Shown one piece after another: positions 1 through 8,997 of a DNA stretch of 64,000 nucleotides. The notes below the pieces were generated by a model. It was not told where the DNA came from, ran no database searches, and saw nothing but the letters and a program-made list of their open reading frames with translations. Each line of letters opens with the position of its first letter. Positions within the stretch are counted from its first letter, which is position 1. Origin of the DNA: JAUVXJ01 sp964433755 (lineage in GTDB: Bacteria; Chloroflexota; Anaerolineae; UBA7937; B3-Chlor); NCBI GenBank assembly GCA_964433755.1, contig CAYSSR010000001.1, forward strand, positions 868,001 to 932,000, in the 5' to 3' direction. Both the position numbers and the translations under genes were made by a program.

Positions 1-1098
1 AAGGGGGCTCAGGAGGCTCACGAGGCCATCCGCCCGACCTCGGTGCGACGGGAGCCGCAAGCGATCAAGCAGTATCTCAGTCTCCAGCAGTTCCGGCTGT
101 ACGATCTCATCTGGAGGCGCTTCGTGGCCAGCCAGATGGCGGGCGCCGTCGTGGAAGGCACCACGGTGGATATCGAGGCGGGCGATCCGGCCGGGGAGAT
201 GCCGTATCTCTTCCGTGCCACGGCATCGGCGGTCTTGTTCCCCGGGTTTCTCAGGGTCTACCAGGATCTGAGAAAAGACGAGGGGCAGGGGCCTCCTCTG
301 CCGCCTCTGTCGCAGCAGGAGGCGCTGGACTTGCTGCAACTCTTGCCCAAGCAGCACTTCACCAAGCCGCCGCCGCGCTACAGCGAGGCTACTCTGGTCA
401 GGGCGCTGGAAGAGCACGGCATCGGACGCCCTAGCACGTATGCACCTATCCTGTCCACCATCCAGACCAGGGGATACGTGCAGCTCGTGGAGAGGCGGTT
501 CCATCCCACCGAGCTGGGGTTCATCGTCAACGACTTGCTGGTGGAGCATTTCGGCGACATCGTGGACCTCGGCTTCACGGCCCGTATGGAGGAGAACCTG
601 GACCTCATCGCCTCGGGCGAGAAGGAATGGGTGCCCGTCCTGCGAGGTTTCTACGACCGGTTCGGGGGTCAGCTCGAGCGAGCCACGGAGGAGATGAAGA
701 AGATAGAGCTGGTGCCCGAGTTGGCCGGGATGGATTGCGACAAGTGCGGCAGCCCCATGGTGATCAAGATGGGGCGATACGGCAAGTTCATCGCCTGTAG
801 CAACTACCCGAAGTGTAAGAACACCAAACCGTACGTGGTCAAGGTAGGCGTGGAGTGCCCTCGGTGCGGGGGAGACCTGGTGGAGAGGAAGAGCCGCAAG
901 GGGCGGGTGTTCTACGGCTGCGCCAACTATCCGGAGTGCAACTTCGCCACCTGGGATCGTCCCGTGCCTGAGCCCTGTCCGCAGTGTGGGGGGCTCCTGA
1001 CCCAGTCCGGCAAGGACTCCGTGAAGTGTACGGAGTGTGGCACGGTGCTGGAACGGATGCCCCAGGAAGACGGGGTTCCAGAGGCTGAGATCGTGTAA
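1..1098 (+). CDS. topA: DNA topoisomerase I, C-terminal part (5' end outside window)
   Basis: Type IA topoisomerase, which relaxes negative supercoils by cutting and passing single strands. Only the last 365 codons are present; the frame is open from base 1 and already reads QEAHEAIRPT, the conserved topA motif just after the catalytic tyrosine region, so the gene starts upstream of the window. The body continues through the clamp domain (HFTKPPPRYSEATLV and GIGRPSTYAPI are typical TopA blocks). The tail carries three Cys4 zinc ribbons: CDKCG...CSNYPKC, CPRCG...CANYPEC and CPQCG...CTECG. A GTG at 43 is internal, not the start. The stop lies 30 nt before the recombinase ATG, so the two are probably co-transcribed. 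Identification is secure. Confidence 0.96.
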   Translation, partial: KGAQEAHEAIRPTSVRREPQAIKQYLSLQQFRLYDLIWRRFVASQMAGAVVEGTTVDIEAGDPAGEMPYLFRATASAVLFPGFLRVYQDLRKDEGQGPPLPPLSQQEALDLLQLLPKQHFTKPPPRYSEATLVRALEEHGIGRPSTYAPILSTIQTRGYVQLVERRFHPTELGFIVNDLLVEHFGDIVDLGFTARMEENLDLIASGEKEWVPVLRGFYDRFGGQLERATEEMKKIELVPELAGMDCDKCGSPMVIKMGRYGKFIACSNYPKCKNTKPYVVKVGVECPRCGGDLVERKSRKGRVFYGCANYPECNFATWDRPVPEPCPQCGGLLTQSGKDSVKCTECGTVLERMPQEDGVPEAEIV

Positions 1099-1128
1099 CC
1101 TGCCTTGGCCGGGTCTGGAGGCCGCTTG

Positions 1129-2049
1129 ATGGCAGAAACAGGTGGTCGAAGAGAGCTGGACGAGCAGCTCGACAAGTACATCGCCCACCTCAAGGTGGAG
1201 AAGGACGCTTCGCCTTACACTCTCCGCAACTATGCCCAGGAGATCCAGCAGTTCTTCGACTTCCTGGATGATCAAGGCATAGCCTCTTGGGAGGGCGTGG
1301 ACCGGCAGGTATTGCGCCGCTACCTGCTCTGGTTGCGCAAGGAGGGGTACGTTGAAGCGAGCATGGCTCGCAAGCTCTCCGAACTGCGCTCTTTCTGCCG
1401 CTACCTGCTCCAGGAAGGTCAACTCGAGCGGAACCCGTTCGACCTGGTGTCCTCTCCTAAGGTTCCCAAGAGGCTACCTCGCTACCTGAAACCAGAGGAG
1501 ATCGAGGCTCTTCTCCGTGCGCCCGATCTGTCCACCCCTTTGGGGCAGCGCGACAAGGCGATCATCGAGATGCTCTACGCCGCAGGCGTCCGGTTGAGCG
1601 AGTTGGTGAGCCTGAACCTGGGCGACCTCAACCTGGATACGGGGCAGATGATGGTATGGGGCAAGGGAGGCAAGGAGAGGGTGGTGCTCCTGGGCGTTCC
1701 CGCGGTTCGTGCGCTGCGTGTGTATCTGGGCGACGGAAGGGCCAAACTGTCGCGAAAGAAGGCCACCGACGCCCTGTTTCTCAACCGCTTCGGCGGGAGG
1801 CTCTCCCGTCGCAGCATTGGATTGATTCTGGATAAGTACAGCAAGCTGGCGGGTCTCTGGAGGAAGGTGACTCCCCACCTTCTGCGGCACACCTTCGCGA
1901 CGCACATGCTGGAGGGGGGAGCTGGCCTGCGGGTGGTCCAGGAGTTGTTGGGCCACGCCCAGCCAACCACCACCGAGATATACACCCACGTCACGCCCGG
2001 CCGCCTGAGGGAGGTGTACTTGAAGAGCCACCCCCGGGCCAAGGGCTAG
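1129..2049 (+). CDS. Tyrosine recombinase XerC/XerD
   Basis: Site-specific recombinase of 306 residues, the usual size for XerC/XerD, which resolve chromosome dimers at dif. The N-terminal SAM-like core-binding domain covers about residues 10-100 (LRNYAQEIQQFFDFL). The catalytic domain shows the full set: Arg155 (AGVRLSEL), Lys at about 179 (WGKGGKERV), His250 and Arg253 (TPHLLRHTFATHM), His276 (LLGHAQ) and Tyr285 (TEIYTHV). The ATG at 1129 is preferred over an in-frame TTG at 1105 because GGAGG lies 8 nt upstream of the ATG. It follows topA directly, an arrangement common in bacteria, and supports a housekeeping Xer role rather than a phage integrase. XerC and XerD cannot be told apart here. 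Confidence 0.93.
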   Translation: MAETGGRRELDEQLDKYIAHLKVEKDASPYTLRNYAQEIQQFFDFLDDQGIASWEGVDRQVLRRYLLWLRKEGYVEASMARKLSELRSFCRYLLQEGQLERNPFDLVSSPKVPKRLPRYLKPEEIEALLRAPDLSTPLGQRDKAIIEMLYAAGVRLSELVSLNLGDLNLDTGQMMVWGKGGKERVVLLGVPAVRALRVYLGDGRAKLSRKKATDALFLNRFGGRLSRRSIGLILDKYSKLAGLWRKVTPHLLRHTFATHMLEGGAGLRVVQELLGHAQPTTTEIYTHVTPGRLREVYLKSHPRAKG

Positions 2050-2175
2050 CCTTTCTGCGCACCTCGTTTTTCCTTCGACCGCCTCCACAAACGAAAGCAG
2101 GGGGTCAGAGGCGCCGGCCAAGAGGGCCGAGCGCAATTGCTTGTCCCTGCCACGATGGGGAGGGAAGTTCTCACA

Positions 2176-3258
2176 ATGTGTTCCTACGACAAGCGAGTGG
2201 AGCAACTCCGCGAGGTACTGACGCAGCAAGAACTGGAGGCCATGATCGTCACTCAGCCGGAGAACCGCCGCTACCTCAGCGGCTACACCGGCACCGATGG
2301 CACGCTGGTCCTCACGCAAGACAGAGTCATCCTGATCACCGACTTCCGCTACACGGAGCAGGCGGAGAGGGAGACCACCGGCGTCCAGATCGTGGAAGCC
2401 TCGCCCGCCCTCGTGGGCAGGGAGCTTGGCTGCCTGGTCGATGACCTCGGGGCCAGGCGCGTAGGCTTCGAGAGCCACCACGTGACTTGCAGCCAGTGCG
2501 AGGAGTGGAAACAGGCCGTCCAGGAGATCGAGCTGGTGCCCTTGAAGGACACAGTGGAGTCCCTGAGACAGATCAAGGATGAGGGCGAGCTGGATCTCAT
2601 CAGGCGAGCGGCAGCGATCGGCGACGCGGCCATCGCGCACATCAGGCTGTTCGTCAAGCCTGGCCTGACGGAGAAGGAGGTGGCCTGGGAGCTGGAGTCG
2701 TACATGCGCACCCACGGGGCCGAGGCCGTGGCCTTCGACACCATCGTGGGCAGCGGTCCCAACGGCGCCATGGCCCACGCCACCGTCTCGGACCGGGCCA
2801 TCCAGGAGGGGGAGCCCATCGTGATCGACCTGGGCGCCCGGGTGGAGGGGTACAACTCCGACTTGACCCGCACGCTCTTCCTGGGCCAGCCGGACGAACG
2901 GTTCCAGAAGGTCTACTACCTGGTCCTGGACGCGCAGATGAAGGCGTTGAGCGGCATCAAACCGGGCATGACGGGGCGGGAGGCTGATGCCCTGGGTCGT
3001 GACGTGATCGAGGCGGCCGGATACGGCAAACACTTCGGCCATGGCCTGGGCCACAGCGTGGGCCTGGCCATCCACGAGGACCCCAAGGCGTCGACCACTT
3101 CCGAGGCCGTGCTGCGGCCGGGCAACATCCTGACTGTGGAGCCGGGGATCTACATCGCCGGCTGGGGCGGGGTGCGGATCGAGGACCTGGTGGTGATCAC
3201 CGAGACGGGCGTGGAGGTCCTGAGTAAGGCCGGGAAGGGTCCGGTGGTGATAGCGTAA
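2176..3258 (+). CDS. Xaa-Pro aminopeptidase / M24 metallopeptidase
   Basis: Cytosolic metallopeptidase that removes an N-terminal residue preceding proline, 360 residues. The N-terminal creatinase-like domain (about 1-125, with ENRRYLSGYTGTDG) precedes the pita-bread M24 domain. The dinuclear metal ligands are visible: Asp in IDLGARVEGYNSDLTRT (two Asp), His in HGLGHSVGLAIHE, Glu in TVEPGIYI and Glu in GVRIEDLVV. The start is set at ATG 2176, with GGGGAGGGAAG about 10 nt upstream; an in-frame ATG at 2155 and a TTG at 2137 are possible. It could equally be called PepP- or PepQ-like; substrate preference is not readable. The gene lies 126 nt after the recombinase and is followed by a 400-nt gap with a REP palindrome. 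Confidence 0.93.
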   Translation: MCSYDKRVEQLREVLTQQELEAMIVTQPENRRYLSGYTGTDGTLVLTQDRVILITDFRYTEQAERETTGVQIVEASPALVGRELGCLVDDLGARRVGFESHHVTCSQCEEWKQAVQEIELVPLKDTVESLRQIKDEGELDLIRRAAAIGDAAIAHIRLFVKPGLTEKEVAWELESYMRTHGAEAVAFDTIVGSGPNGAMAHATVSDRAIQEGEPIVIDLGARVEGYNSDLTRTLFLGQPDERFQKVYYLVLDAQMKALSGIKPGMTGREADALGRDVIEAAGYGKHFGHGLGHSVGLAIHEDPKASTTSEAVLRPGNILTVEPGIYIAGWGGVRIEDLVVITETGVEVLSKAGKGPVVIA

Positions 3259-3662
3259 CGACTTGGCCAGGCGGCAGTGGGGATGCGATCATCGCGAGCG
3301 CGCCGGAAGGCGCTGGACTCTATCGGTGATCGCCAGGAACACAGTCGACGGTCTCGGATCGAGACGAACCGACTCTTCGGCAAGTGAGACGATGTCTTGG
3401 ACGGCGCCAGGATGGGCCCCTCGTGACTCCCTAACCCCGAAGTCGCTCGGCTGGTCGCCCAGGCTTCGCATGAGCACGCCAGCTGCAAGGGGATCGTATC
3501 CACCGTTCGATGGCATCCGTGTATTCTCGGTCGACCGTCGCCGACATAGGGGCGAGTCTCAGACCCGCCCCCACGGAGCGATGGGTTCACAGGATCGCGT
3601 TGCCAGCGCGCGAGCCGCCATGGCTCGTCCCACGCGATGCATCTGCCGTCCTGGGAGGCTAG
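3259..3662. other. Intergenic region with REP palindrome and possible gene remnant
   Basis: A 404-nt gap between the peptidase and the REP-associated transposase. It contains one REP palindrome (3545-3575). On the minus strand 3289-3516 is an open frame of 75 codons that resembles no family I know. Its codon use is not convincing, so it may be a decayed gene or chance. No promoter or terminator was recognised. Confidence 0.4.
3545..3575. repeat. REP palindrome, copy 1
   Basis: Imperfect inverted repeat TAGGGGCGAGTCTC / AGACCCGCCCCCA. It is the same element as the perfect copies at 4364 and 4587 and lies about 90 nt upstream of the transposase gene, as expected of a RAYT locus. Confidence 0.85.
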
Positions 3663-4208
3663 GTGAATAGGCAGGCCCGTCGGCGTCGCCCAGTTCGGCT
3701 ACGGGGATACGACTACACCCAGCCAGGGGCATACTTCGTGACCATCTGCGTGAACCGCCACCGCTGCATCTTCGGTGAGGTGAGAGATGACGCAGTGTCG
3801 CTGAACGAAAGTGGCCAGATCGTGTGGGAGTGCTGGAATGACCTGGCTCGGCACTATCCCCATGTGGAGACGGATGCTTTCGTGGTCATGCCCAACCATG
3901 TGCACGGGATCGTCATGTTGACCCGGACCAATGTAGGGGCAGGTCTCAGACCAGCTCCCACGAGATCGCACTTGGAGCTCAGCCGTCACGGGTTGCCCGA
4001 GATCGTTCGTGCTCTGAAGTCGTTCTCAGCCCGCGGCGTCAACCAGTTGCGAGCAACACCTGGAGCACGGGTCTGGCAACGGGGCTACCACGAGCGTGTC
4101 GTACGAAACAACGAGGAGTTGAACCGTATTCGGCAGTACATCTCAGAGAACCCGGCTAGATGGTCGGACGATGAGTATCGCCCATCGCGTGCCGGACCGC
4201 GTCAATGA
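3663..4208 (+). CDS. REP-associated tyrosine transposase (RAYT, IS200-like Y1 HUH)
   Basis: Single-strand DNA nuclease of the Y1 family that is thought to mobilise or cleave REP palindromes; 181 residues, a typical size. The fold is recognisable from GYDYTQPGAYFVTICVNRH at residues 15-33. The metal-binding HUH motif is NHVHG (His79, His81). The nucleophile is probably Tyr142 in RGYHERVVRN, followed by RIRQYISENPARW, a family hallmark. The start is GTG 3663, with GGGAGG about 6 nt upstream. The coding sequence itself carries a REP-like palindrome (3933-3961) that is translated as VGAGLRPAPT, placed between the HUH motif and the tyrosine. REP copies flank the gene on both sides. The frame is intact, so it may be active. 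Confidence 0.93.
   Translation: MNRQARRRRPVRLRGYDYTQPGAYFVTICVNRHRCIFGEVRDDAVSLNESGQIVWECWNDLARHYPHVETDAFVVMPNHVHGIVMLTRTNVGAGLRPAPTRSHLELSRHGLPEIVRALKSFSARGVNQLRATPGARVWQRGYHERVVRNNEELNRIRQYISENPARWSDDEYRPSRAGPRQ
3933..3961. repeat. REP-like palindrome inside the RAYT gene
   Basis: Degenerate copy of the flanking palindrome (GTAGGGGCAGGTCTC / AGACCAGCTCCCAC). It is in frame within the transposase and encodes VGAGLRPAP. Confidence 0.85.
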
Positions 4209-4363
4209 AAGAATGACGCTGGTGCGCGGCCGCTGCTGACGTGTGTTGCCGGACCCTGCACCCACGACCCAGGGGCGGCTCGCACAGTCTTCGACCGGAT
4301 GGGAACCGGACGGGCCGACTGTCGTCAGGGTCGCAGTCTCGGGTGGATAATAGGCCGGAAGCA

Positions 4364-4390
4364 TAGGGGCGGGTCTCAGACCCGCCCCTA
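4364..4390. repeat. REP palindrome, copy 3 (perfect)
   Basis: Perfect inverted repeat with 13-bp arms (TAGGGGCGGGTCT) around a single C. It lies in the first unit of the 224-bp tandem duplication. Confidence 0.92.
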
Positions 4391-4586
4391 CGAAGAGAGG
4401 ACTCGCGGCCAACGCACGATGAGCGAAGCGTCAGGAGAGCCGATAGCCGATCAGCTGCGGGGAGTGGTGGAGCGGACCGTGGACCCACCACCCGGGGGGC
4501 GGCTTGCACAGTCTTCGTCCGGATGGGAACCGTACGGGCCGATTGTGGTCAGGGTCGAAGTCTCGGGTAGACAATAGGCGGAAAGC

Positions 4587-4615
4587 GTAGGGGCGGGTCT
4601 CAGACCCGCCCCTAC
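4587..4615. repeat. REP palindrome, copy 4 (perfect)
   Basis: Perfect inverted repeat with 14-bp arms (GTAGGGGCGGGTCT) around a single C. It lies 28 nt upstream of the helicase-like ATG, so it would sit in that gene's leader. Confidence 0.92.
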
Positions 4616-4642
4616 GAAGAGAGGACTCGGGGCCGACGCGCG

Positions 4643-6760
4643 ATGAGCGAAGCGTCAGGACAGAGGATAGCCGATCAGCAGCAGGCGCTGATAGACCGGC
4701 CCATGGAGAGCAAGCTCCTCCTGCAAGGCCCGGCGGGGTCGGGGAAGACCACGGCGGGCGTGCAGAGGATGCTCCATCTGCTGGGCTCGGGCGTCCCGGC
4801 GGAGTCCATCCTGGTTCTCGTGCCCCAACGGACTCTGGCGACACCCTACTACGAGGCGCTGCGCAGCCCCGATCTACCCCCAGGTGGCCAGGTCACTGTG
4901 CTCACGGTAGGCGGTCTGGCCCGGAGGATAGTCAACCTCTTCTGGCCCGTCGTGGCGCAGAGAGTGGGCTTCGGACATCCTGAGAGAAAGCCCACCTTCC
5001 TCACTTTGGAGACCGCTCAGTACTACATGGCCCGGGTGGTGCGGCCCTTGCTGGAGCAGGGATACTTCGAATCCCTGGTCATCCATCGCAACCGCCTCTA
5101 CAGCCAGATCCTGGACGACCTGAACAAGGCGGCAGTGGTGGGCTTCCCCCACACCGAGATCGGCGAGCGGCTGAAGGGGGCCTGGGCGGGCGATCCCAGC
5201 GAGAAGCGGATCTACGACGAGGCCCAGGACTGCGCCACGCGCTTTCGTGAGTACTGTCTGAACCACAACCTGCTGGACTTCTCCCTCCAGCTCGAGGTCT
5301 TCGTCCAGCACCTCTGGACGCTGCCCCTGTGCAAGAGCTATCTGCTGGACCGGTACACACGTCTCATCGTGGACAACGTCGAGGAGGATACGCCCGTGGC
5401 CCACGACCTGCTGCGGGAGTGGTTGCCCCTGTGCGAGTCGGCCCTTGTGATCTACGATGAGGACGCGGGGTACCGGCGCTTCCTGGGCGCTGACCCGGAG
5501 GGCGGCTACGCGCTGCGGGAGCTGTGTGACGAGACCATAGTCTTCGAAGAATCCTTCGTGACCTCGCCCGATCTGGAGGCGCTGGCAGGCCGCCTGGCGG
5601 AAAGCCTGGGCAGGGCGGCGAACTCCGACCAGGGCGACGCACGCGCCGTGCTGGAGTTCGAATACCATCACTACCACCCGGAGATGATGGACTGGGTGGC
5701 CGACGAGGTCACCAAACTCGTGCAGGAACAAGGGGTCGCCCCAGGCGAGATCGCCATCCTGGCCCCTTTCCTCAGCGATGCGCTACGTTTCTCCCTCCAG
5801 CACCGGCTGGAGGAGAGGGGCGTGCCCTCCCGTTCCCATCGCCCGTCGCGGGCCTTGAGGGAGGAGCCTGCTGCCCAGTGTTTGCTCACTCTGGCCGCCC
5901 TGGCTCACCCTGGGTGGGGGATCTGTCCCAGCGCTCCCGACGTGGCCCAGGCCCTGGTGCTAGCCATCGACGGGATGGACCTGGTCCGGGCGCAGCTCTT
6001 GACCCAGATCGTGTACCGGGTGCAGGCGGGGGCGCCGACCCTCAGCTCCTTCGGCTTGATCCAACCGGAGATGCAGGAGCGTCTCACCTTCGTGCTGGGC
6101 GAGGCCTACGAGTCTCTGCGCCGGTGGCTGGAAGAGTACGCGAGAGGTCCGGAGGTTCCTCTCGACCACTTCCTCAGTGGCCTCTTCGGCGAGGTTCTCT
6201 CTCAGAGGGGCTACGGCTTCCACCGCAGCTACGACGCGGGGGAGGTGGCGGCCAACCTCATCGAGTCGGTGCGCAAGTTCCGCTGGGTCATGGGAGACGA
6301 GGCTATGGAGGGCGAGAAGCCTCTGGGTCAGGAGTACGTGGAGACGGTGCAGGAGGGTCTCGTCGCCGCCCAGTACGTCAGTGGCTGGACCCTGGAGCCG
6401 GAGGACGCAGTGCTGCTGGCTCCCGCCTACACGTTCTTGATGGCCAACCGCCCGGTGGAGTACCAGTTCTGGCTCAACGCCGGGGGCAGAGGTTGGTGGG
6501 AGCGCCTCTATCAGCCCCTGACCCATCCCTACGTGTTGAGCCGCCACTGGCAACGGGGCGCACTGTGGACCGACGAGCACGAATATGAGTACAGGCAGGA
6601 GACCCTACACCGCCTCACCCGGGGGCTGATCCGTCGCTGCCGGCGTAAGATCTACCTGGGGATCAGCCAGCTCGGGGAGCAGGGGTACGAGCAACAAGGG
6701 CCGCTGCTTCAGGCTGTGCAGCGAGTGCTGCGCCAGGTCCAGACTGAGGGGAGGGGCTGA
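4643..6760 (+). CDS. Degenerate SF1 helicase-like protein (AddB-like partner)
   Basis: 705 residues. A clear P-loop is present (LLQGPAGSGKTTAGVQRML, about residues 26-44) in a UvrD/AddB-type N-terminal domain. The Walker B region reads RLIVDNVEEDTP instead of DExx, motif III reads VIYDEDAGYRRFLG, and the motif VI region reads TRGLIRRCRRKIYLG. The helicase motifs are therefore eroded, as in AddB subunits that act as scaffold and DNA scanner. No nuclease domain is present in this protein. Its stop overlaps the next gene's ATG (TGATG at 6758-6762), and the two following genes supply an active helicase and an Fe-S nuclease. I infer a three-subunit RecBCD/AddAB-like end-processing complex. A separate activity cannot be excluded. 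Confidence 0.75.
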   Translation: MSEASGQRIADQQQALIDRPMESKLLLQGPAGSGKTTAGVQRMLHLLGSGVPAESILVLVPQRTLATPYYEALRSPDLPPGGQVTVLTVGGLARRIVNLFWPVVAQRVGFGHPERKPTFLTLETAQYYMARVVRPLLEQGYFESLVIHRNRLYSQILDDLNKAAVVGFPHTEIGERLKGAWAGDPSEKRIYDEAQDCATRFREYCLNHNLLDFSLQLEVFVQHLWTLPLCKSYLLDRYTRLIVDNVEEDTPVAHDLLREWLPLCESALVIYDEDAGYRRFLGADPEGGYALRELCDETIVFEESFVTSPDLEALAGRLAESLGRAANSDQGDARAVLEFEYHHYHPEMMDWVADEVTKLVQEQGVAPGEIAILAPFLSDALRFSLQHRLEERGVPSRSHRPSRALREEPAAQCLLTLAALAHPGWGICPSAPDVAQALVLAIDGMDLVRAQLLTQIVYRVQAGAPTLSSFGLIQPEMQERLTFVLGEAYESLRRWLEEYARGPEVPLDHFLSGLFGEVLSQRGYGFHRSYDAGEVAANLIESVRKFRWVMGDEAMEGEKPLGQEYVETVQEGLVAAQYVSGWTLEPEDAVLLAPAYTFLMANRPVEYQFWLNAGGRGWWERLYQPLTHPYVLSRHWQRGALWTDEHEYEYRQETLHRLTRGLIRRCRRKIYLGISQLGEQGYEQQGPLLQAVQRVLRQVQTEGRG

Positions 6761-8997
6761 TGTTCGAGCCACGCCCCAAACAGCAGGAGGTGCTCTCCTA
6801 TAGAGGCGGCAGGATGGGGGTCTCCGCCGTCCCTGGCAGTGGCAAGACCTACACCCTCTCCTTTCTGGCCGCTGAGCTGGTAGCCAGCGGCCTGCTGGAA
6901 GAGGAACAGGAAGTCCTGGTGGTGACGCTGGTCAACTCCGCAGTGGACAACTTCGCCAACCGCGTGGCCGCCTTCGTGCGCCAGCGGGGACTGCTGCCCA
7001 ACATCGGCTACAGGGTACGCACGCTGCATGGCCTGGCCCACGACATCGTGCGGGAGCGACCGGAACTGGTGGGGCTGTCCGAGGGGTTCCAGATCGTCGA
7101 TGAGCGTGCCGCGGACGAGATTCGCCAGGACGCGGCGCAGGCCTGGCTGCGGAGCAATCCATCCCGGGCGCTGGAGTTTTTCTCGCCAGACGTGGAGGAG
7201 AGACAGCTCGACTGGGTGCGCCGCACGCAGTGGCCGCGGCTGGTCAGCGACGTGGCCCTGACCTTCATCAGACAGGCCAAGGACCTGGAGCTCACCCCGG
7301 CAGACGTTCGAGAGCGGCTCGGGGACCACGGGGACAGGCTGGCTCTGGTGGAGATGGGGCTGGCCATCTATACGGATTACCAGCGGGCCCTGGCCTATCG
7401 GGGCGCGGTCGACTTCGACGACCTGATCCGGCTGGCGCTGCGGGCGCTGGAGCTGGATAGGGAGTACCTGGAGCGGCTCCAGCGGCGCTGGCCCTTCGTG
7501 CTGGAGGACGAGGCCCAGGACAGCAGTGTGCTGCAAGAGAGGATCTTGCGGCTGCTAGTGGGAAAGGGCGGCAACTGGGTGCGGGTAGGGGATCCCAACC
7601 AGGCTATCTACGAGACCTTCACCACCGCCAGCCCACGATTCCTGCGCCAGTTCCTCCAGGAAGAGGACGTCTCGCCCAGGGAGATGCCCAACTCCGGCCG
7701 CTCGACGCCGAGCATCATCAAGGTCGCCAACCATCTCATCGACTGGACAAAGGAACACCATCCCGTGGCGGGACTACGAGACGCCCTGGCTTTGCCCCAC
7801 ATCGAGCCCACTCCGCCTGGCGATCCGCAGCCCAATCCTCCCGACGCCTCTGGGCGCGTGGAGATCGTGGACGACAGGATGACTCCAGCCGAGGAGCTGC
7901 GTTGGGTGGTGGACAGTCTGGCGCGCTGGCTGCCCCAACACCAGGATCAGACGGTAGCGGTGCTGGTGCCTCGCAACGAGCGCGGCTTCGAGTTGGCAGG
8001 GGAGTTGAAGAGACGGGGTCTGGAATACGTGGAACTGCTGCGCAGTACCAGGTCCACGCGAGAGACGGCCGGAGCGCTGGGCAACGTCGTGAACTACCTG
8101 GCCGACCCCGCCTCGCCCAAGAAGCTAGCCACTGCGTACCGTGTGTGGCGGCGGCACGACAGAGAGGACGAAGAGGCCAGGGCCGAGGTGGAACGAGCGG
8201 CAGGGGCTCTGGGCAAGTGTCGCCAGGTAGAGGACTTCCTGTGGCCCCGGGCCGATGGTGACTGGCTGAAGGGTCTGCGCCTGTCGGAGGAATCGGAGCA
8301 ACGGCGTGAGATGCTGGAGGAGTTCCGGCGGGTGGTCCGCCGGTGGCAGGGGGCCAGCTTGCTGCCGATCGACCAGTTGATACTCACGCTCTCCCAGGAC
8401 CTGTTCCACGAGCCTGCCGAACTGGCGCTGGCCCACAAGCTGGCCCTGATCCTCAGGACGGTGAGCGAGAGCCATCCGGACTGGCGTCTTCCGGAACTGA
8501 CGCAGGAGCTGGCGGTGGTCGCGCGCAACGAGAGGCGGTTCCTGGGCCTGAGTGGCGACGACGTGGGTTTCGATCCCGAGCGGTACAAGGGCAAGGTGGT
8601 GATAGCCACGGTGCACAAGGCCAAGGGGCTGGAGTGGGATCGTGTGCACTTGATGTCTGTGAACAACTACAACTTCCCGTCCGCGCTGCCCCACGACAGC
8701 TACATCTCTGAAAGGTGGTTCGTCCGCGACCATCTGAACCTGGAGGCCGAGGCGCTGGCTCAACTGGAGGCCCTCCTGAACGGGAACACCACCTGCCGGG
8801 AAGGGGAGGCCACGGCCGGCGCGCGATTCGACTACGCGGCGGAGAGGCTGCGCCTGCTGTACGTGGGCATCACCCGGGCGAGGAAACGGCTGGTGCTGAG
8901 CTGGAACACGGGAAGACGGGGCGATCAGCAGCAATCCGTGCCCTTCATCGAGCTGCGCACCTTCTGGGAGGGAGAGGGGAATGGCCCTGCCGCGTGA
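6760..8997 (+). CDS. UvrD/RecB-type SF1 ATP-dependent DNA helicase
   Basis: 745 residues with the complete SF1A motif series: I GVSAVPGSGKTYTL (about 20-33), II FVLEDEAQDSSVLQ, III WVRVGDPNQAIYETF, V ATVHKAKGLEWDRVHLM and VI LRLLYVGITRARKRLVLSW near the C-terminus. It should unwind DNA 3'-5' using ATP. No nuclease domain is fused, unlike AddA or RecB. The start is ATG 6760, overlapping the previous stop by one base, and the last 17 nt overlap the nuclease gene; both point to translational coupling and a stoichiometric complex. The insert between motifs III and V is rich in charged residues and resembles the 2B-domain region. PcrA/UvrD itself is less likely given the neighbours. Confidence 0.88.
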   Translation: MFEPRPKQQEVLSYRGGRMGVSAVPGSGKTYTLSFLAAELVASGLLEEEQEVLVVTLVNSAVDNFANRVAAFVRQRGLLPNIGYRVRTLHGLAHDIVRERPELVGLSEGFQIVDERAADEIRQDAAQAWLRSNPSRALEFFSPDVEERQLDWVRRTQWPRLVSDVALTFIRQAKDLELTPADVRERLGDHGDRLALVEMGLAIYTDYQRALAYRGAVDFDDLIRLALRALELDREYLERLQRRWPFVLEDEAQDSSVLQERILRLLVGKGGNWVRVGDPNQAIYETFTTASPRFLRQFLQEEDVSPREMPNSGRSTPSIIKVANHLIDWTKEHHPVAGLRDALALPHIEPTPPGDPQPNPPDASGRVEIVDDRMTPAEELRWVVDSLARWLPQHQDQTVAVLVPRNERGFELAGELKRRGLEYVELLRSTRSTRETAGALGNVVNYLADPASPKKLATAYRVWRRHDREDEEARAEVERAAGALGKCRQVEDFLWPRADGDWLKGLRLSEESEQRREMLEEFRRVVRRWQGASLLPIDQLILTLSQDLFHEPAELALAHKLALILRTVSESHPDWRLPELTQELAVVARNERRFLGLSGDDVGFDPERYKGKVVIATVHKAKGLEWDRVHLMSVNNYNFPSALPHDSYISERWFVRDHLNLEAEALAQLEALLNGNTTCREGEATAGARFDYAAERLRLLYVGITRARKRLVLSWNTGRRGDQQQSVPFIELRTFWEGEGNGPAA

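Larger units (their letters stand above)
4225..4672. repeat. 224-bp tandem duplication with REP palindrome and gene start
   Basis: Two adjacent copies with a constant offset of 224 nt: GCACAGTCTTCG at 4282 and 4506, the REP palindrome at 4364 and 4588, and ATGAGCGAAGCGTCAGGA at 4419 and 4643. Both copies are diverged but collinear. The second ATG is the real start of the downstream helicase-like gene. The first copy therefore carries a duplicated leader and about 10 codons of that gene (MSEASG.PIADQ), after which similarity fades. This explains most of the 434-nt gap after the transposase. Confidence 0.85.

Noticed and set aside
1474..3075. Long minus-strand open frame (533 codons) opposite the recombinase and peptidase
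   Set aside because: It is the shadow of two well-identified plus-strand genes; the translation is Arg/Leu/His-rich with no family motif. Similar long shadows exist opposite uvsE/AAA+ (48020-50206) and cooS (42619-44106).
3289..3516. Minus-strand 75-codon frame as a gene
   Set aside because: No ribosome site, no recognised family; kept only as a possible remnant in the intergenic note.
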